Assembly (NCBI GenBank): GCA_001632435.1
Contig: KV423983.1
Coordinates: 62,001 to 126,000, forward strand
Reading direction: 5' to 3'
Length of the DNA stretch: 64,000 nucleotides
DNA from: Calocera cornea HHB12733
Lineage: Eukaryota > Basidiomycota > Dacrymycetes > Dacrymycetales > Dacrymycetaceae
Part shown: positions 24,203-35,610 of the stretch, one piece after another
Numbering within the stretch: the first letter of the stretch is position 1
Layout of the letters: every line of letters starts with the position of its first letter
Position numbers and translations under genes: made by a program
The notes under the pieces: model-generated
The model's input: only the letters and a program-made list of their open reading frames with translations
Database searches by the model: none
Told to the model about the DNA's origin: nothing

Positions 24203-24501
24203 CATCAGTAAAAAACAATCTTGTCTATTGTGGCTATGTAGCCTATATAGGGGTCCTAGCACCCATTGCAATCCTGCCTTTATATAGCATCGTGTCCTGT
24301 ACTTTGTGCACTGTGACAAACTCCCAGTTTTATGATATTTATGCAGAAGAAGTGCCAAACACATGTCGGCTACATGTCTGAACATGTTTGGAGAAAGAGG
24401 GACCATTGTAGACGGCAAAATCGTGCTTGAAAAAGTTATCCATAGCATCTATAGCGCTCATAGGGACCCCTGCTAGCAGGGTCCTGCGGTTTTTACAGAT
24501 G
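24203..24501 (+). mobile_element. 299-bp MITE, left copy of an inverted pair
   Basis: This is about 97% identical (roughly nine differences) to the reverse complement of 24684-24982, and exactly the same length. Each copy has its own imperfect terminal inverted repeats, catcagtaaaaaac at one end and the complement of catctgtaaaaacc at the other, so it behaves as a unit of a MITE family rather than one arm of a larger element. No clear target-site duplication is visible. It lies just 5' of a piece of NLR exon 2. Confidence 0.8.
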
Positions 24502-24524
24502 AGAAGACTGACAGACAAGACAAG

Positions 24525-25110
24525 CAGGAGGGATGATAGTCGAAATCTGGCGGACAGGCTGACCGTGCTCAACGAACAAGTCCTGGACCGCTTATCGAAC
24601 AACACCAAACTAGACCCTCCAACTTCCAAAGTAGTAGATGACCTCTACAAGTAGGTCCCTACCCAGTACTTCTCTAGGACAGGCATCTGTAAAACCCGCA
24701 GGACCCTGATAGCAGGGGTCCCTATGAGCGCTATTGATGCTATGGATAACTTTTTCAAGCACGATTTTGCCGTCTACAATGGTCTCTCTTTCTCCAAACA
24801 TGTTCAGACATGTAGCCGACATGTGTTTGGCACTTCTTCTGCATGTATATCACAAAACTGGGAGTTTGTCAAAGTGCACAAAGTACAGGACACGATGCTA
24901 TATAAAGGCAGGATTGCAATGGGTGCTAGGACCCCTATATAGGCTACATAGCCACAATAGACAAGGTTGTTTTTTACTGATGGGGCTGATAGTAAGGACA
25001 GAGTTGTGGGGGAAGTCGAAATATTCATACAGAGCCTGAGACAGCCAGCCAAGCGCTTACAGAAGCTGAACAAAAAGCTCGCCGTTCTGCTTCTGCTTTC
25101 TTTCACTGAC
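24525..25110 (+). pseudogene. 5' fragment of an NLR gene (N-terminal domain exons 2 and 3)
   Basis: At 24535-24653 the plus strand encodes SRNLADRLTVLNEQVLDRLS and continues as NTKLDPPTSKVVDDLYK, nearly identical to exon 2 of NLR D, ending at a GT donor (aagtaggt) at the same site. At 24993-25085 it encodes RVVGEVEIFIQSLRQPAKRL, matching exon 3 of D after an AG acceptor. The intron between them contains the right-hand MITE. No ATPase or TPR sequence follows. It is thus a fourth or fifth NLR copy reduced to part of its N-terminal domain, with the orientation opposite to B, C and D. Confidence 0.8.
24684..24982 (-). mobile_element. 299-bp MITE, right copy of an inverted pair
   Basis: This is the inverted partner of 24203-24501, separated from it by 182 bases that contain an NLR exon. 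It sits inside what was intron 2 of the NLR fragment. A transcript through both copies would fold into a 299-bp hairpin with the NLR exon in the loop. Confidence 0.8.
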
Positions 25111-25189
25111 ATTATTGCGTAGGATGGTATGGCAGTCGCTGCGGTAAGCATCACCCTGATCTGAGCTTCCATCCGTGCTCACAGTCATA

Positions 25190-25934
25190 TAGGCGGTGCT
25201 CCACTTCCTGGTGACCTACAAAACCACCATCGTCCTCTTCGCTATGCACTTTACGGCACTTGTGGGCGTACCTCATCCTCGCATCCTCAACTGCAAGATG
25301 GGATTCGAAGTCATCCATTCCACTGACTCGTTGGATAAGAGGAAGAAAGTACGTATAACCCAGAAGTCACATGCTCATTGCTGAACATGTCTTCCTCCAG
25401 ATTCGGCAAACCTTCAAGCTCACTTCCGGTGTGGCCAGCTCTTCCAAAGGCTTTGCAGTTGCTGCCGCCGCCGGTATACATCCAGACATCCTCGTCAAGG
25501 CAAAGTAAAAGGCAAAACTGTTCAAGGATGCCAATAGCGTGCGACTCAGCTACTCGCTCGGATGCAACAACCAGCTCCCTGCAGAGCTTATCCACGACTT
25601 TGAATACACTTTGCGCTGCGCCAACGCCTCGGATACCAGCATGGACGCTGTCAAGACCATGCACATGATACAGCAAGAATTCGAAGAGTACTCCGTGCAA
25701 GCTCTTGTCACGCAGAATCGGCCTCCAGTATCCGTTGGCCCCCATGGTCCAGTCAGCGGGAGCGAGGGCAGCATCATGGCCATGCAAAGCGCGCATGAAT
25801 CTACCAGCCGGCCCATCTCCTCACGTACCTCCAAAAATGGTCAACACCGGTCTCCTCTTGCTGTTCAAGAGGCGCAGGAGGCGACACTTGAAGAGCAGAT
25901 GAACGAGGAGGAAATTGTCGAGGAGGAATACTAG
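25190..25934 (+). pseudogene. Unrecognised coding remnant
   Basis: Plus-strand frames with coding-like composition, a probable intron near 25350-25400 (gtacgt..ctccag) and a stop at 25508 before the frame resumes (for example SVRLSYSLGCNNQLPAELIH and AVKTMHMIQQEFEEYSVQAL). It ends in an acidic tail at 25934. No family is recognised. Given the clathrin and NLR fragments on either side it is probably another gene fragment. Confidence 0.4.
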
Positions 25935-25989
25935 CTCGTCAAAGATTGTACCTGTTTGATAACCCGAATATAGCTTAAGCAAACCTATC

Positions 25990-26460
25990 ATCATATACGT
26001 TGACATTGTCTTCCCAAAGCGGTACACGATTCCCCGTGGCAATGCAAATTTGCCAGCACCACGGCATCATCTGCCTCGTGATCACGCACAACTTCATCTA
26101 GCTGTACAACCTGGAGACGGGTACCTGCGTGTACATGAGCTGTATCTCCGGCAAGACGAACTTCATCACCACCGAGTGCGAGGCGATGAGCGGCATCATC
26201 AACGGGAACTGTAAGGGACAGGTCCTCAGGGTGAATATTGATGAAAACACAATTGTGCCGTACATTCTGAGCACACTTAACAACACCGAGCTTGCCTTCA
26301 AGATGGGAAGTTGGGCAACCCTTCCCGGTCACAACGACCTGCACCGCCAGCAGTACCAACACCTATTCTAGAGCGGGGACTTCGGCGAGGCTGCGAAGAA
26401 CGCCGCCAATTCACCAAGGGGCGTTCATTACTTGCAGTCAATAGACTCAACCCGGACCGT
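25990..26460 (+). pseudogene. Fragment of a clathrin heavy chain gene
   Basis: The plus strand reads, across one frameshift and stops, VFPK..VAMQICQQHGI, LYNLETGTCVYMSCISGKT, AMSGIINGNCKGQVLRVNID, ENTIVPYILSTLNNTELAFK and then, past a TAG, SGDFGEAAKNAANSPRG. This is the end of the N-terminal beta-propeller, the linker and the first heavy-chain repeat of clathrin heavy chain, a protein of about 1680 residues that coats endocytic vesicles. Only about 150 residues are represented, with in-frame TAG codons (near 26099 and 26371), so it is a dead fragment; the cell must carry a complete copy elsewhere. No introns are seen within the fragment. Confidence 0.8.
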
Positions 26461-26479
26461 GCCCGTGCACCACACCAGA

Positions 26480-28455
26480 CAGAACAAGAGCACGATGCGG
26501 ATGACATGATCATCTTCAATGGCTGTTCAGCGGCCATCGAGTCGGGTGACTACCGCACAGTGCTGCAGAGCACCCTCGAGCAGCAGAACGCACTTGCCCA
26601 GCGCCGCTTGGATGACACGCCCACCACCAACCCCGCCATCAGCCCAAGCGCTTCAACCGTACGTCCTACAACACCTGCTTCGCCTCCTGCGGCACAAGAA
26701 TGTACCACTTCAAGGCATTCACTGCCTTGCGCTCCGCCCGCTTTTGCCGCGCCCGGAGACGACATCCCTCTCGAAGACTGGCATGTAATCCAGGCCATGG
26801 CGCACATGCCCGTGGGCACCACCACCCCCAAAAACAAGTTTGCGCCTCTCCCCGCCGACCCTCCCCCTTTCCTGCTCCCCCCCAAGCCGGCCAAGGAACT
26901 TTCCCCAGAGGAACGAGGTTCCTTTTGCGATTGGCTCAAGGCGCACGGTCAGGTCTGCGAGGGCAAGGCGGGCATCACCGACATGTACATTCTCCAACCT
27001 GATCAGCTCGCCATCCCTGCTCACGTCGAAACCGCTCATCCCCTCTTCAGCCTTTCCCCTCACGCACGGCCATGGATCCTGTCCAACGCCAAGCTCACCA
27101 AGCCGGAACGCAAGCGCTTCCTCACCTTTGCGTCCCCACCGTCCTCTCCAAGTGGCTGCCCAGCAGTCTCCTTCAAAATGTCACCGACCTGGGCTTCCGC
27201 GATGTCTGGTACGGGCTCGACGAAGACACCCTTTGGCTCGCCCAACTCAAGGGCTTGCTCAATGCGCCCGCGCATGCCGCCCTCCGCACCCTCGCATGGG
27301 TCCGGGCCAACATGTGCCGCCTCTTTGTTGAAGCATGGAGGGAGATCACCGAGTGCAGCAGCTATCAGGCGTGGTTATGCGAGGCTATCATCAAGGACTC
27401 CAGATACGCCCGGTCCGAGACCAACATGAGCGGGGAAGAGCTTGCCTACTGCCTCCAAAGCATGATCGCCGTCTATCAGCGGCACTATGCCCTACAGGCC
27501 CGCATGGTCAAGCTTGTCGCCAAGCTCACCAGCCACCTCCAGGCTTGTTGCCCATGGCGTCGCGCAGGGGTCAATCATTGGACTCCCGCAGGTGAGCGCG
27601 TGGCTTTGGATCCTCAACATGCGTGCCTGGTCACACAACTTGGCCCAGATCCGGCTGTTCGAGCACATCCTCGCCCCCAGCGGCTTTCACAACACCCTCC
27701 CCCACCCCCCGTGATTGCAGCTGCTGTGGAACACGGGTGCCAGGCACAGCCTGACCAACTCACTCACTGTCAATGAGCTGATCGGTGCTCCCGGCCGCCG
27801 TCCCATGCCCACGGCGCACGTAGCCCGTCCCAACAGTCTCCATCCCGATCTGGAAGTCCGTACTCCCGCATGGAGCCAGGAGGAACGTCGCTGCAACAGC
27901 CGGGCCGCCGTGCGCAACATTGTACGCAAGCACCTCCAGCATCTCGCCAACATGGACCCCTCTGAGCGCAAGCAGCGCATGCCCAGCGTCAACTCATTGA
28001 TTGGTGAGATCAATCTCAGATCCAAGTACGACCTGCTCTTGCACACGCGGAAGGATGAGGGATGCACCTATGAGGGCACTTTTCCTTGCAAATCTGGAGG
28101 GGAGAGCATACCCGGCCATCCCGATTGGCAAAACAGCATTCAAAACACCCTCTCTGACCGTGAGCACGTCGATTGCGAGATTCAGCGCAACCTCTGCCCC
28201 TACCGGGCCGAGCCCTATAACTGGATCGGCTACCCGGATTGGGGTGCCGATGAGGACGAAGAGCTCCTGCCCGACCCCAACTATCCCCTCGACATCATGT
28301 GGTACCCCGGCGCTTCGCGCTTCTGGTTTATCAAGCCCGTCTTTCTGTCAGAGGAAGACTTCACCCTCCCTGCCGCACCCATCGACCCCAAGCACGATCA
28401 GGGTGAGCTGCAAACGTCTGGGCAAGGACCCGCTATTGCGCCCGCTTCCCCTTAA
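26480..28455 (+). pseudogene. Unknown gene, coding-like but with frame breaks
   Basis: Two plus-strand frames read as one protein if joined: to about 27120 (PKPAKELSPEERGSFCDWLK, ARPWILSNAKLTKPERKRFL), then, after a one-base shift, VLSKWLPSSLLQNVTDLGFR, RTLAWVRANMCRLFVEAWRE and YCLQSMIAVYQRHYALQARM. A third block from 27715 to 28455 (LGARHSLTNSLTVNEL-like start, then DLLLHTRKDEGCTYEGTFPC and WYPGASRFWFIKPVFLSEED) follows what may be an intron ending gattgcag at 27720. No domain is recognised. It lies directly upstream, on the same strand, of the SNF2-RING gene and has similar composition, so the two may have travelled together. Confidence 0.45.
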
Positions 28456-28776
28456 AGCCTGCATGGACGTGTTTGTATAGTAGCCCTTGTAGCATATGAC
28501 CATTATCGTGACAATGACAACTCTGAACGTCCATAGCCCGGCACAGCCTGCTCACATAGGTGAAGCTATAGCCCTTTGTCCAGCCTGAGACCCGCCCCAA
28601 GCGAGCCTCCCAGCCGGCAGACCTTGCATGTTGTATGTCTTGGCGCCGGAAAGCCATCGCAAGGCTGTCAGAAAGCTGTCAGAAATGAAGCTGTCGGACA
28701 TCCGTAGGTGCCCCCTCAGGGACTACTTTGGAAGCCACAGGGGCGCACTTCTCTCCCTCTCCCCACCATGTTGATC
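28456..28776. other. Spacer between the unknown gene and the SNF2 gene
   Basis: Contains a short direct repeat (agaaagctgtcagaaatgaa region) and no recognisable gene. Confidence 0.4.
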
Positions 28777-31335
28777 CTGCCGCACATGACACAAAATGGT
28801 ATGATGGAAGCCCCCACCATGCAGGAACTTTTACGCAATCCCAAAAGCGTACGCCACCTCAAAAATCCCTGAGACCCTCCCCCCGTTGGGTCCAACATGC
28901 GCCAACTTGCCCGGGTGGGCCACCAGCGGCCAGACTGGCAGCAGCCGCAGGGCACCCTCTTCGAAAAGCTGCACGACAATGCTAAGCAGAAGATCAAGGT
29001 GCGCAGCAGGGAGCAAGAGACGGACTGTGCCCTCGTTCCGCGCTGGGAGGTCGAGCTATGGGAACGAATGGGCGGGCTGCCGTCCGACCTGACCGGGCAA
29101 GCGCATCATCAAGCCGAACCGCCTATCAAGTATGTGTCTCCTCCACATCTCCGTTTCTCGACCTCACACACACCCATTTTAGCCGTGAAGACCTGCTCGA
29201 CGTGATCACATCCACCAACATCACAGGTGAGCATGTACATGGCTGCCATTTACTTATGCCGTGCTCACTACTGTTACCATTACCAGCTGCTGTCCATGCC
29301 TTGTACCGCAAGCACGGTCTCATCTGCAATCAGAACCCCCCAGGTCTAGAGAGACTCAAGATCACCTTGCAACCGCACCAGGTGTACCCCTTTTATTGGG
29401 CCAAGTATATGGAAAACTTTTCTCCGTGCGTAGGCTTGTGAGATCATGTTGACCCGGTGCTGATACCTGAGTAGGATCCGCGGCGGGTACATCGCCGATG
29501 AGATGGGCCTAGGCAAAACGACCGTGATGATCTCCCGGATCTTTGACTCTGACGCCCCACGCGAGCGCGGGCACGGTCTGAAAGGCGCCCACACCCTTGT
29601 CGTGGCCCCCGCAAGCACCCTCAACCAGTGGAAGAAGGAGCTTGAACAGCAGACAAACCATGGTGTCGGGGTCGTCATCTGGGGAGATCTGGCTGCCAAT
29701 GTCAGGAAGAATGCTTGCGTCGCACTTTCCATCACCTTCAAAGCCAACATTGTCCTCTGTGGCTATGAAGCGCTCGTGCAAGCATACACCCAGCACCATG
29801 GGGTCAAGGTGGGCAGCAGCAAAAAGGCGAAAGCGGCAAAGCCCATGCCCAGTGCCCTCTTCCTTGTCAAATGGTGTTGTGTCATCCTTGATGAAGCACA
29901 CTCGATTGCCAACGCCGACTCCCAGCGCTCTCAAGTCTGCTGCCAGCTCGATGTGATCCACTGCTGGTGCCTGTCCGGTACGCCCTCATGAATGATGTTG
30001 ACAAAGCGTTCCTCATCTGCCGCTTCCTCCGTGCCCCTTACTGGGCCGGCACGGCGTTTTTCAAAAACACATATCCAACCTTCCGGACGAACAGGGTCCG
30101 GCACAGGTCCACCAGATCTTCAAGACGTTCATGCTGCTCCGCCGCAAGGACACACACTTTGAAGGTGCTGACATCATTCCGCTGCCCGAGAAGTACAAGG
30201 AAGACTGTGACCTCGACTTTGAACCCAAGGCGCGGCACATCTACAACCTGCTCCGCGAGCGCAGCCGCAAGCTCTTGTCCACCCAAGAGTGCGCCAATCC
30301 CTTCTCATAGCTCCCAGTGCCGCTTGCTCATCCTCTCTTCCAGTAAAACGGAACATCCAGCAAACTACCTACAGGGTATGTCCTTGATCTCTGCCCCCCT
30401 CCCAGCCGATGGATCTAACCGTCTTATTCCCAGTCCTTGCACACTTGAAGTCGCTTCTGCGGTTCTCCTGCCACTCCGTCACTCACCCCGCTGTTCGCCT
30501 TTCCTATACCGGCAGGGGCGCAGCCCATGCTCCACCCATTGCCGCCATTCTCCATGACATCGATGGCCTCCATGATGACAAAGAGATAGTACAGGACTGG
30601 TCGGTCAAGGCATATGCAAATGGGTGCAAGAAGGCCCGGGGGCTCGCCCAAGCCAGGACCAAACCCACCTGCATCATTTGCACCCCACTAAAGATCAACC
30701 GCAATGACAATGTGTACATGCTGCCCTGCCTTCACATGCTGCACAAGGGCAATTCTTGTCATATCCTCCCATTCCCCTTCTCCTCTGACCCCTTTCATTG
30801 CTCAGCCTGCTGCTAGGCCAGCCGCAAACAGTTCCTGGGCAAGACCTGTCCGGTCCCAACATGCAAGCAAGGCAACGTCTACGGCCTAGCCTTGCCCATC
30901 AGCATGCTGCTCTCTGACAGGGACACCCGTCTCCAACGCAGAGACCACCAGGCCCCGCACGTGCGGTGTGCCTTGGAGCCCGGCGCGCTCTGGAATGAAA
31001 AGGTACGTCTCCTCGGTCTGCACTCACGTCACGAATGCAATCTAACGTCACCCTCCGCCAGCTCCAAGTCTGTACACCGCACAAATAACGCGTACGCCGA
31101 GCTAATGGCATCTACACAGGTACTGGAGCGCATCATCCTTTGCCATATGCGCAAAGATTGCAACATCAAGATCATTGTCACGTCGCAATGGACGGCACCT
31201 TTCGACATCATCGAGCTGGGCATCAACGACATGAAGAAGCACATACAAGTCTTCCAGTGGGTCCTGCCGCGCTCCTTGGGCGCTAACAGCCGGCTCACCT
31301 TGTCCCAGGTACCAGGGCGGGTTGACAAGGGATGA
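28777..31335 (+). pseudogene. SNF2-family helicase with RING finger (RAD5/RAD16-like), disrupted
   Basis: SNF2 ATPases with an embedded RING finger remodel chromatin or act in damage tolerance. Exons joined by short introns (for example 29415-29474) give IRGGYIADEMGLGKT (motif I, 29475-29520), LVVAPASTLNQWKKELEQQ (Ia), DEAHS (motif II, 29890-29904) and CWCLSGTP (motif III). A base is missing at about 29987 where SLMNDVDKAFLICRFLRAPY should follow in frame, and another shift occurs near 30090 before the block FKTFMLLRRKDTHFEGADII. A RING finger is visible as CIIC (30671-30682), LPCLHMLH and CPVPTCK (30849-30869). The C-terminal helicase lobe begins (IKIIVTSQWTAPFDIIELGI) but stops about 150 residues early at 31333. 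The gene is therefore frameshifted and truncated. The start (ATG 28777 or 28897) is uncertain. Confidence 0.7.
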
Positions 31336-31975
31336 AAGTCCATCCGGCAGTGTGGTCTAGACTCCCATCTGGATTTCGCGTGAACAGGCACACAACTCTG
31401 TTTCCTCACTCTTGACATGTTTGTATACAAATTCAATTATGGTCTTACCACAGTGAGCTGTGTTTTTCTGTGCAGAGAAGACAAACGGTTGCGGACTAAG
31501 GCCACCGGATCTCATTTTCGCAATTTTTTTTTCTGGGTACTGTACAATGGCTGGAGGACGTGCTTGCCGAGAGCCGCATGGGGAAGGACTGTACAGCCTG
31601 TACTAGGAGCTCGTGAGGTGGAGGGCGGTCAAGCGCACACGGCTAGTTATCGCAATGGACTTTACATATGTGTGTGGCCTCTGCTCCTGTAACCCCTCAG
31701 AAGATCACATGCGCGCACAGCCTCGGCCGTTTCCGTTGAGCAGAAGAAACATACTCTCCATGAGCATGGGCGCATCAAGCGCAACAAGGAGGACGATGCA
31801 GAATGCATCAGCGTGCATAGAACGAGGTGATCAAGAGAACATCCACTGGGCCATGTTGGGCATCCTGGCCACGCAGCAGGATCCAATCAACATCTTCCGG
31901 CTGGTCAACAACCCGGACTTGTTCCCCAGTAAATGGAGGACACCTTCTACTTGTCAATCAATATTGGGGATGGGA
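31336..31975. other. Region downstream of the SNF2 pseudogene
   Basis: Short frames with coding-like composition (31613-32000, for example IHWAMLGILATQQDPINIFR) may be more of a decayed gene, but no domain is recognised. The 3.9-kb element begins at its right edge. Confidence 0.4.
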
Positions 31976-32278
31976 AAGAATTGTTTGTCGTACCCAATAA
32001 TAATTAGTCGTACCCGGTTATAATTAGTTGTACCCAGTAACAATTAGTCGTACCCAATAATAATTAGTTGTACCCAGCTGTAGTTAGTTGTACCCAGCGA
32101 TAGTTAGTCGTATCCAGTGATAGTTAGTTGTACCCGCTGATAATTAGTCATACCTAGTGATAATTAGTCGTTAGCTAGGTGGGTGCTGAATTAGGGAGCA
32201 AAGTTGCATTACAATACTGGGAACTACACTACAATACTGGCTACCTCGTCCGGACAAGCAGCAACCTTTCCTGATCAT
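31976..32278 (+). repeat. Left inverted end with about nine 20-bp repeat units
   Basis: Units vary at a few positions (tcgtaccc/ttgtaccc followed by agtgataattag, aataataattag and similar). The tract is AT-rich and followed by the unique block shared with the right end. Confidence 0.85.
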
Positions 32279-32799
32279 GATGCCGTCCCCTGCTTGAAAT
32301 CCAATAACACTGGGAAAGCCCTTGCTATATGACAGGTGAGACGCAGTGTACCCAGCGCCTGTTGTCCGCAATGCATGCTAAGGGGCAATTCCTGTCCAAC
32401 GTCTGGAACCCGTCTTCCACACGCCAGTCCCGTTGAGCTTTAGGCAGAGAGCTGAATTTCCGAGATGTGCAAAACAGGGGTGAATAGCAGGTAAGGGTGT
32501 GGTGTGGGAGTGTTAGCTATGGCTCACGACAAGTTCCTTCCATCTCCTCAGTCTACCAAGCATAATCAGCGCCGAAAACAAGCCATGGTGATGACCGGCA
32601 CTTGCCTATTTGAGCTTTGTCTGGCCTCGGAGGGCCAGACATTAGTTCCCATAACCATTTGGATGACCGAGCATACTTCAAGATAATGCGTAAAAAGAAG
32701 AGGGTATTGCATATTCAGGGTATCACAGGAGGTAGGATACAACAGGTTTACTTCCATAACAAGTCCTCCAAGCAGCCGTTCCACTCCTTTCTCCGTGCA

Positions 32800-33375
32800 T
32801 CAGCACACTCTCAAACCCACGGGCACATCAATCAGTCTTTCTCCGCTCCCAGATCCGCTGCCATCTCCGACTCCGCTTTGTATCCCGCAGACGTCATGGT
32901 GGCGACATTGGGCAGAGGAACCAGGACAATCAAAGGGGCGTTCGGAGCCTGGCCCCGTGGAGAAGGATCCACTTGCAACAGGGTGAGGGTCGCAAGCTGC
33001 GGCTCTGCCTTTGACGTGGTCCACCTCGGGACTAGGACAAGTCAGTTCCATGTCACGTGTGCAGAGAACCAAGCACTCACACTGTCTGCCCCCGCTACCT
33101 TCTCCCGGAACGTTGGGATCATGTACGGGAACGGCTGCCGCTGCCGTCGCTGGCGGTATGTCTATCGGGGGCAAGGGAATGGTCCTGAGGCGGGGAGCAT
33201 TGGGCAGCTGAAGAGGGACGTCGGGTAGCTGAAGAGCCATCCTGCCTTGTGTGTTCTCCACATCCGGCCGCGGTATTGGCCTGAGGTGGGCGGCGTTTGG
33301 CGTCTGATGAAGAAGGGCTGGGGGTGGGGGCGGCGTGCGAAGGCGGATGTTGGAGTTGTCGTTGGCGGTGGCCAT
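32800..33375 (-). CDS. Hypothetical proline-rich protein inside the 3.9-kb element
   Basis: A 191-codon reverse-strand frame beginning MATANDNSNIRLRTPPPPP. The start is supported by a good context (caagATGGcc) and by a TATA-like tatataagg on the reverse strand about 55 bases upstream. The first 90 residues are Pro/Leu/Arg-rich (LPDVPLQLPNAPRLRTIPLP); the rest is Cys/Ser/Gly-rich and may be read into an intron or 3' flank. No family is recognised. If the element carries any gene of its own, this is the best candidate. Confidence 0.4.
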   Translation of the reverse strand: MATANDNSNIRLRTPPPPPALLHQTPNAAHLRPIPRPDVENTQGRMALQLPDVPLQLPNAPRLRTIPLPPIDIPPATAAAAVPVHDPNVPGEGSGGRQCECLVLCTRDMELTCPSPEVDHVKGRAAACDPHPVASGSFSTGPGSERPFDCPGSSAQCRHHDVCGIQSGVGDGSGSGSGERLIDVPVGLRVC

Positions 33376-33497
33376 CTTGCTGCTTGTTTGTTCTTTGGGG
33401 CGGGGAAAAGCGGGGCAGCACGCTTACCTTATATATGGCTGGGGTGCGTCTCCAGCAGCTCGTGTGCCTTCTCCCGAGTCATCGACTGCCCCTATTG

Positions 33498-33865
33498 GTA
33501 ACGGGGCAGGAACCAATCAGATGCGGCATAATTGACAATCGAAGTCATCCTCTTCGCTTCCCGTGGGTGTGAGCAGAAAGGGGTGGACCCGGGACAGCCG
33601 CATACAGCCAGGTCCAGTCCAAATTAGGAAGTTGATGTTGAGCGGCAATACACATCTTCTGCTGAGTCACCGGGTACCCCTGTGGATCAGAGCCAATCGG
33701 ATGCGGCGTGATTGACAAGCGAAGTCATTTCTTATGGCCTATCACGCTCTGGAGTGGGCCTCGGGGCTCTCTCGCGCTCCTTTTTGCTTCCCCTGGGCGT
33801 GGATAGAAAGGGGTGGACCCCGGACAGCCGCATACAGCCAGGTCCAGTCCAACCTGCTCTCAGCA
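33498..33865. repeat. Direct duplication of an upstream-flank segment
   Basis: Blocks at about 33505-33625 and 33690-33860 share aatc.gatgcggc.t.attgaca, cgaagtcat, gtggatagaaaggggtgga-type sequence and gacagccgcatacagccagg. They lie upstream of the hypothetical frame at 33375 inside the 3.9-kb element. Confidence 0.7.
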
Positions 33866-35610
33866 TTTCTGGCCCTCCTGATTGCTTCCCACTGCTGCGG
33901 GCGCCAGAACAGGCCATACAATCGGGCGCATACAGCCAGCTTTCATCTTAACTGGGAAATATGTGCTCCTCAACCATAGCTGTAGTCTTCCTCGTCTTCG
34001 CTTACCCCCTTCATGTGCTTGATAAAGCCCCACGGCTATCTCATACCCTCCTGCGCCGTCACGCACCCTGAGCCTTGCGGAAGCAAGACGGCACAGCCCC
34101 TCCCAATCAGCTCAGTCAGAACAAAGCGCGGGGCGATCTTGTGCATACGGCTCACTGGCTCAGGTTCTTCCCAAAAAAGCTCCCCCTCTGCCGATGATAG
34201 CTTGATCATCTGGGCATCAAAGGAGCTCTGCCGCCATGTCGTATACCGCCAGAGGGGGACCCTTTTGCAGGCCTGCTCTAGAATCACTTGGCCCTTGAGC
34301 GATCTGCGTACAGCCCAAGTTCTTCCAAAAAGCTCCCCCCCGGATGATGGCCTGATCAACTGGGTATCGAGCGAGCTCCTCCGCCGTATCATACACCGCC
34401 AGGGGAGGGGAGTGTTTTGCAGGCTTCCCGTCTAGAATGACTCGGCCCTCAGAGCAATCTTCCATGTACAGCTCTTCCCCTTTTGATGAGAGAGATGTGC
34501 GCGCCCCCTGACGATGTTCAATGTTAGCATGCTGTCTGTGCGGCTAGTCAGGTTTCTCTAAAAAGCTCCCCCACCCCCCGCACCCCAGGGGTCTGGCTTG
34601 AATGTGCAAGGCATGGCTCCGATCAACAGAGGTACCGGCATTACTGCTGCACCTCCCGCACCAGATCGTTATCTGCCCCCTGTCCAGGAAATTCACTGCC
34701 CATTGCCCAAAGTTTGATCCACCCCTGCTGGATAAGGTGCGCACCCTGCCATGCAAGCAACACGACTCTGGTGAGATCCAGCTTGCCTCATCCCTCCTCC
34801 CCCATCTGTCTCTACCCGCTTCGTTCTGCGCCATTTACGGCAAAATTACGCATCTGCCTTCTCCAGCACAAGCCAGAGGGAACGTGAACGGTCAAGAATG
34901 TGGGAGAAATATGCGGCGTGCGGCGAGCAAATCGCAGAGCAGCCAGCGCCGGCAATCTCCACTCAGTCTTCTGCTGAGGGTCCAAGAACCCAACATCATC
35001 CCCCAACCAGTGGTTTGCATCGATGCTCCCGGCTTGCAATCCGTCAACCGTTGTGCACTGGTCTGGTAGACCAATGGGCCGTTCCCCAAGCAGGCGAGAA
35101 ATCTGCCGGCCACAAGGTTTTCGCCCCCCATTCGCCTCCAAACTCATGCGCGTCAGGCAAACCTCCAATCTGACCTTGAACTGCACTCACTGGGACCCTA
35201 TGAGGGGCTGATTGTCAGCACCACAATGGGACTGATTGTTGGTGTCTTGTTTTGAGAGGGGAACGGGTTGCTTATCAGTCAAAAGTGCTCCGCAAGCAGC
35301 AACTCTCTTGTATTCAGTAGTTTAGGGGATTAATCTCATTACTTTGGCTAATATATATATTACAATTGTCTCTTAGCTAGCAAACCTTATGCACAGCTAG
35401 CATGATCCTGAAGGCCAATTGCAGACATGCCCAATGTAAAGGAGTACTCACTTTACCGAGGAAAGAGGGACTTATGACTTGCCAGCTCCAAACTTGTGCA
35501 ACCCGGTGCATATATGCGTGAAATCCAAGCAAAATCCAAGCCAACTCTTGCTCGGGCCCTCCAAGTGGAGGTCCCACATTGCATCAGTGAAGTGAGCTAC
35601 AGACAAGGAT
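33866..35610. other. Interior of the 3.9-kb element, no confirmed gene
   Basis: On the reverse strand 34060-34465 contains a two-fold repeated peptide (PPLAVYDTAEELARYPVDQA and PPLAVYDMAAELL..CPDDQA, each followed by IIxGGAF-like sequence), the second copy broken by stops, suggesting a decayed tandem-repeat protein gene. The remainder to 35610 shows only short frames. Confidence 0.4.

Noticed and set aside
24005..24448. A 147-codon reverse frame
   Set aside because: It runs across the MITE and the CorA fragment, so it is chance coding through two unrelated pieces.
31976..32170. Possible CRISPR-like array of 20-bp repeats
   Set aside because: Units are contiguous and degenerate with no spacers, lie in an inverted end of an element, and the genome is fungal.
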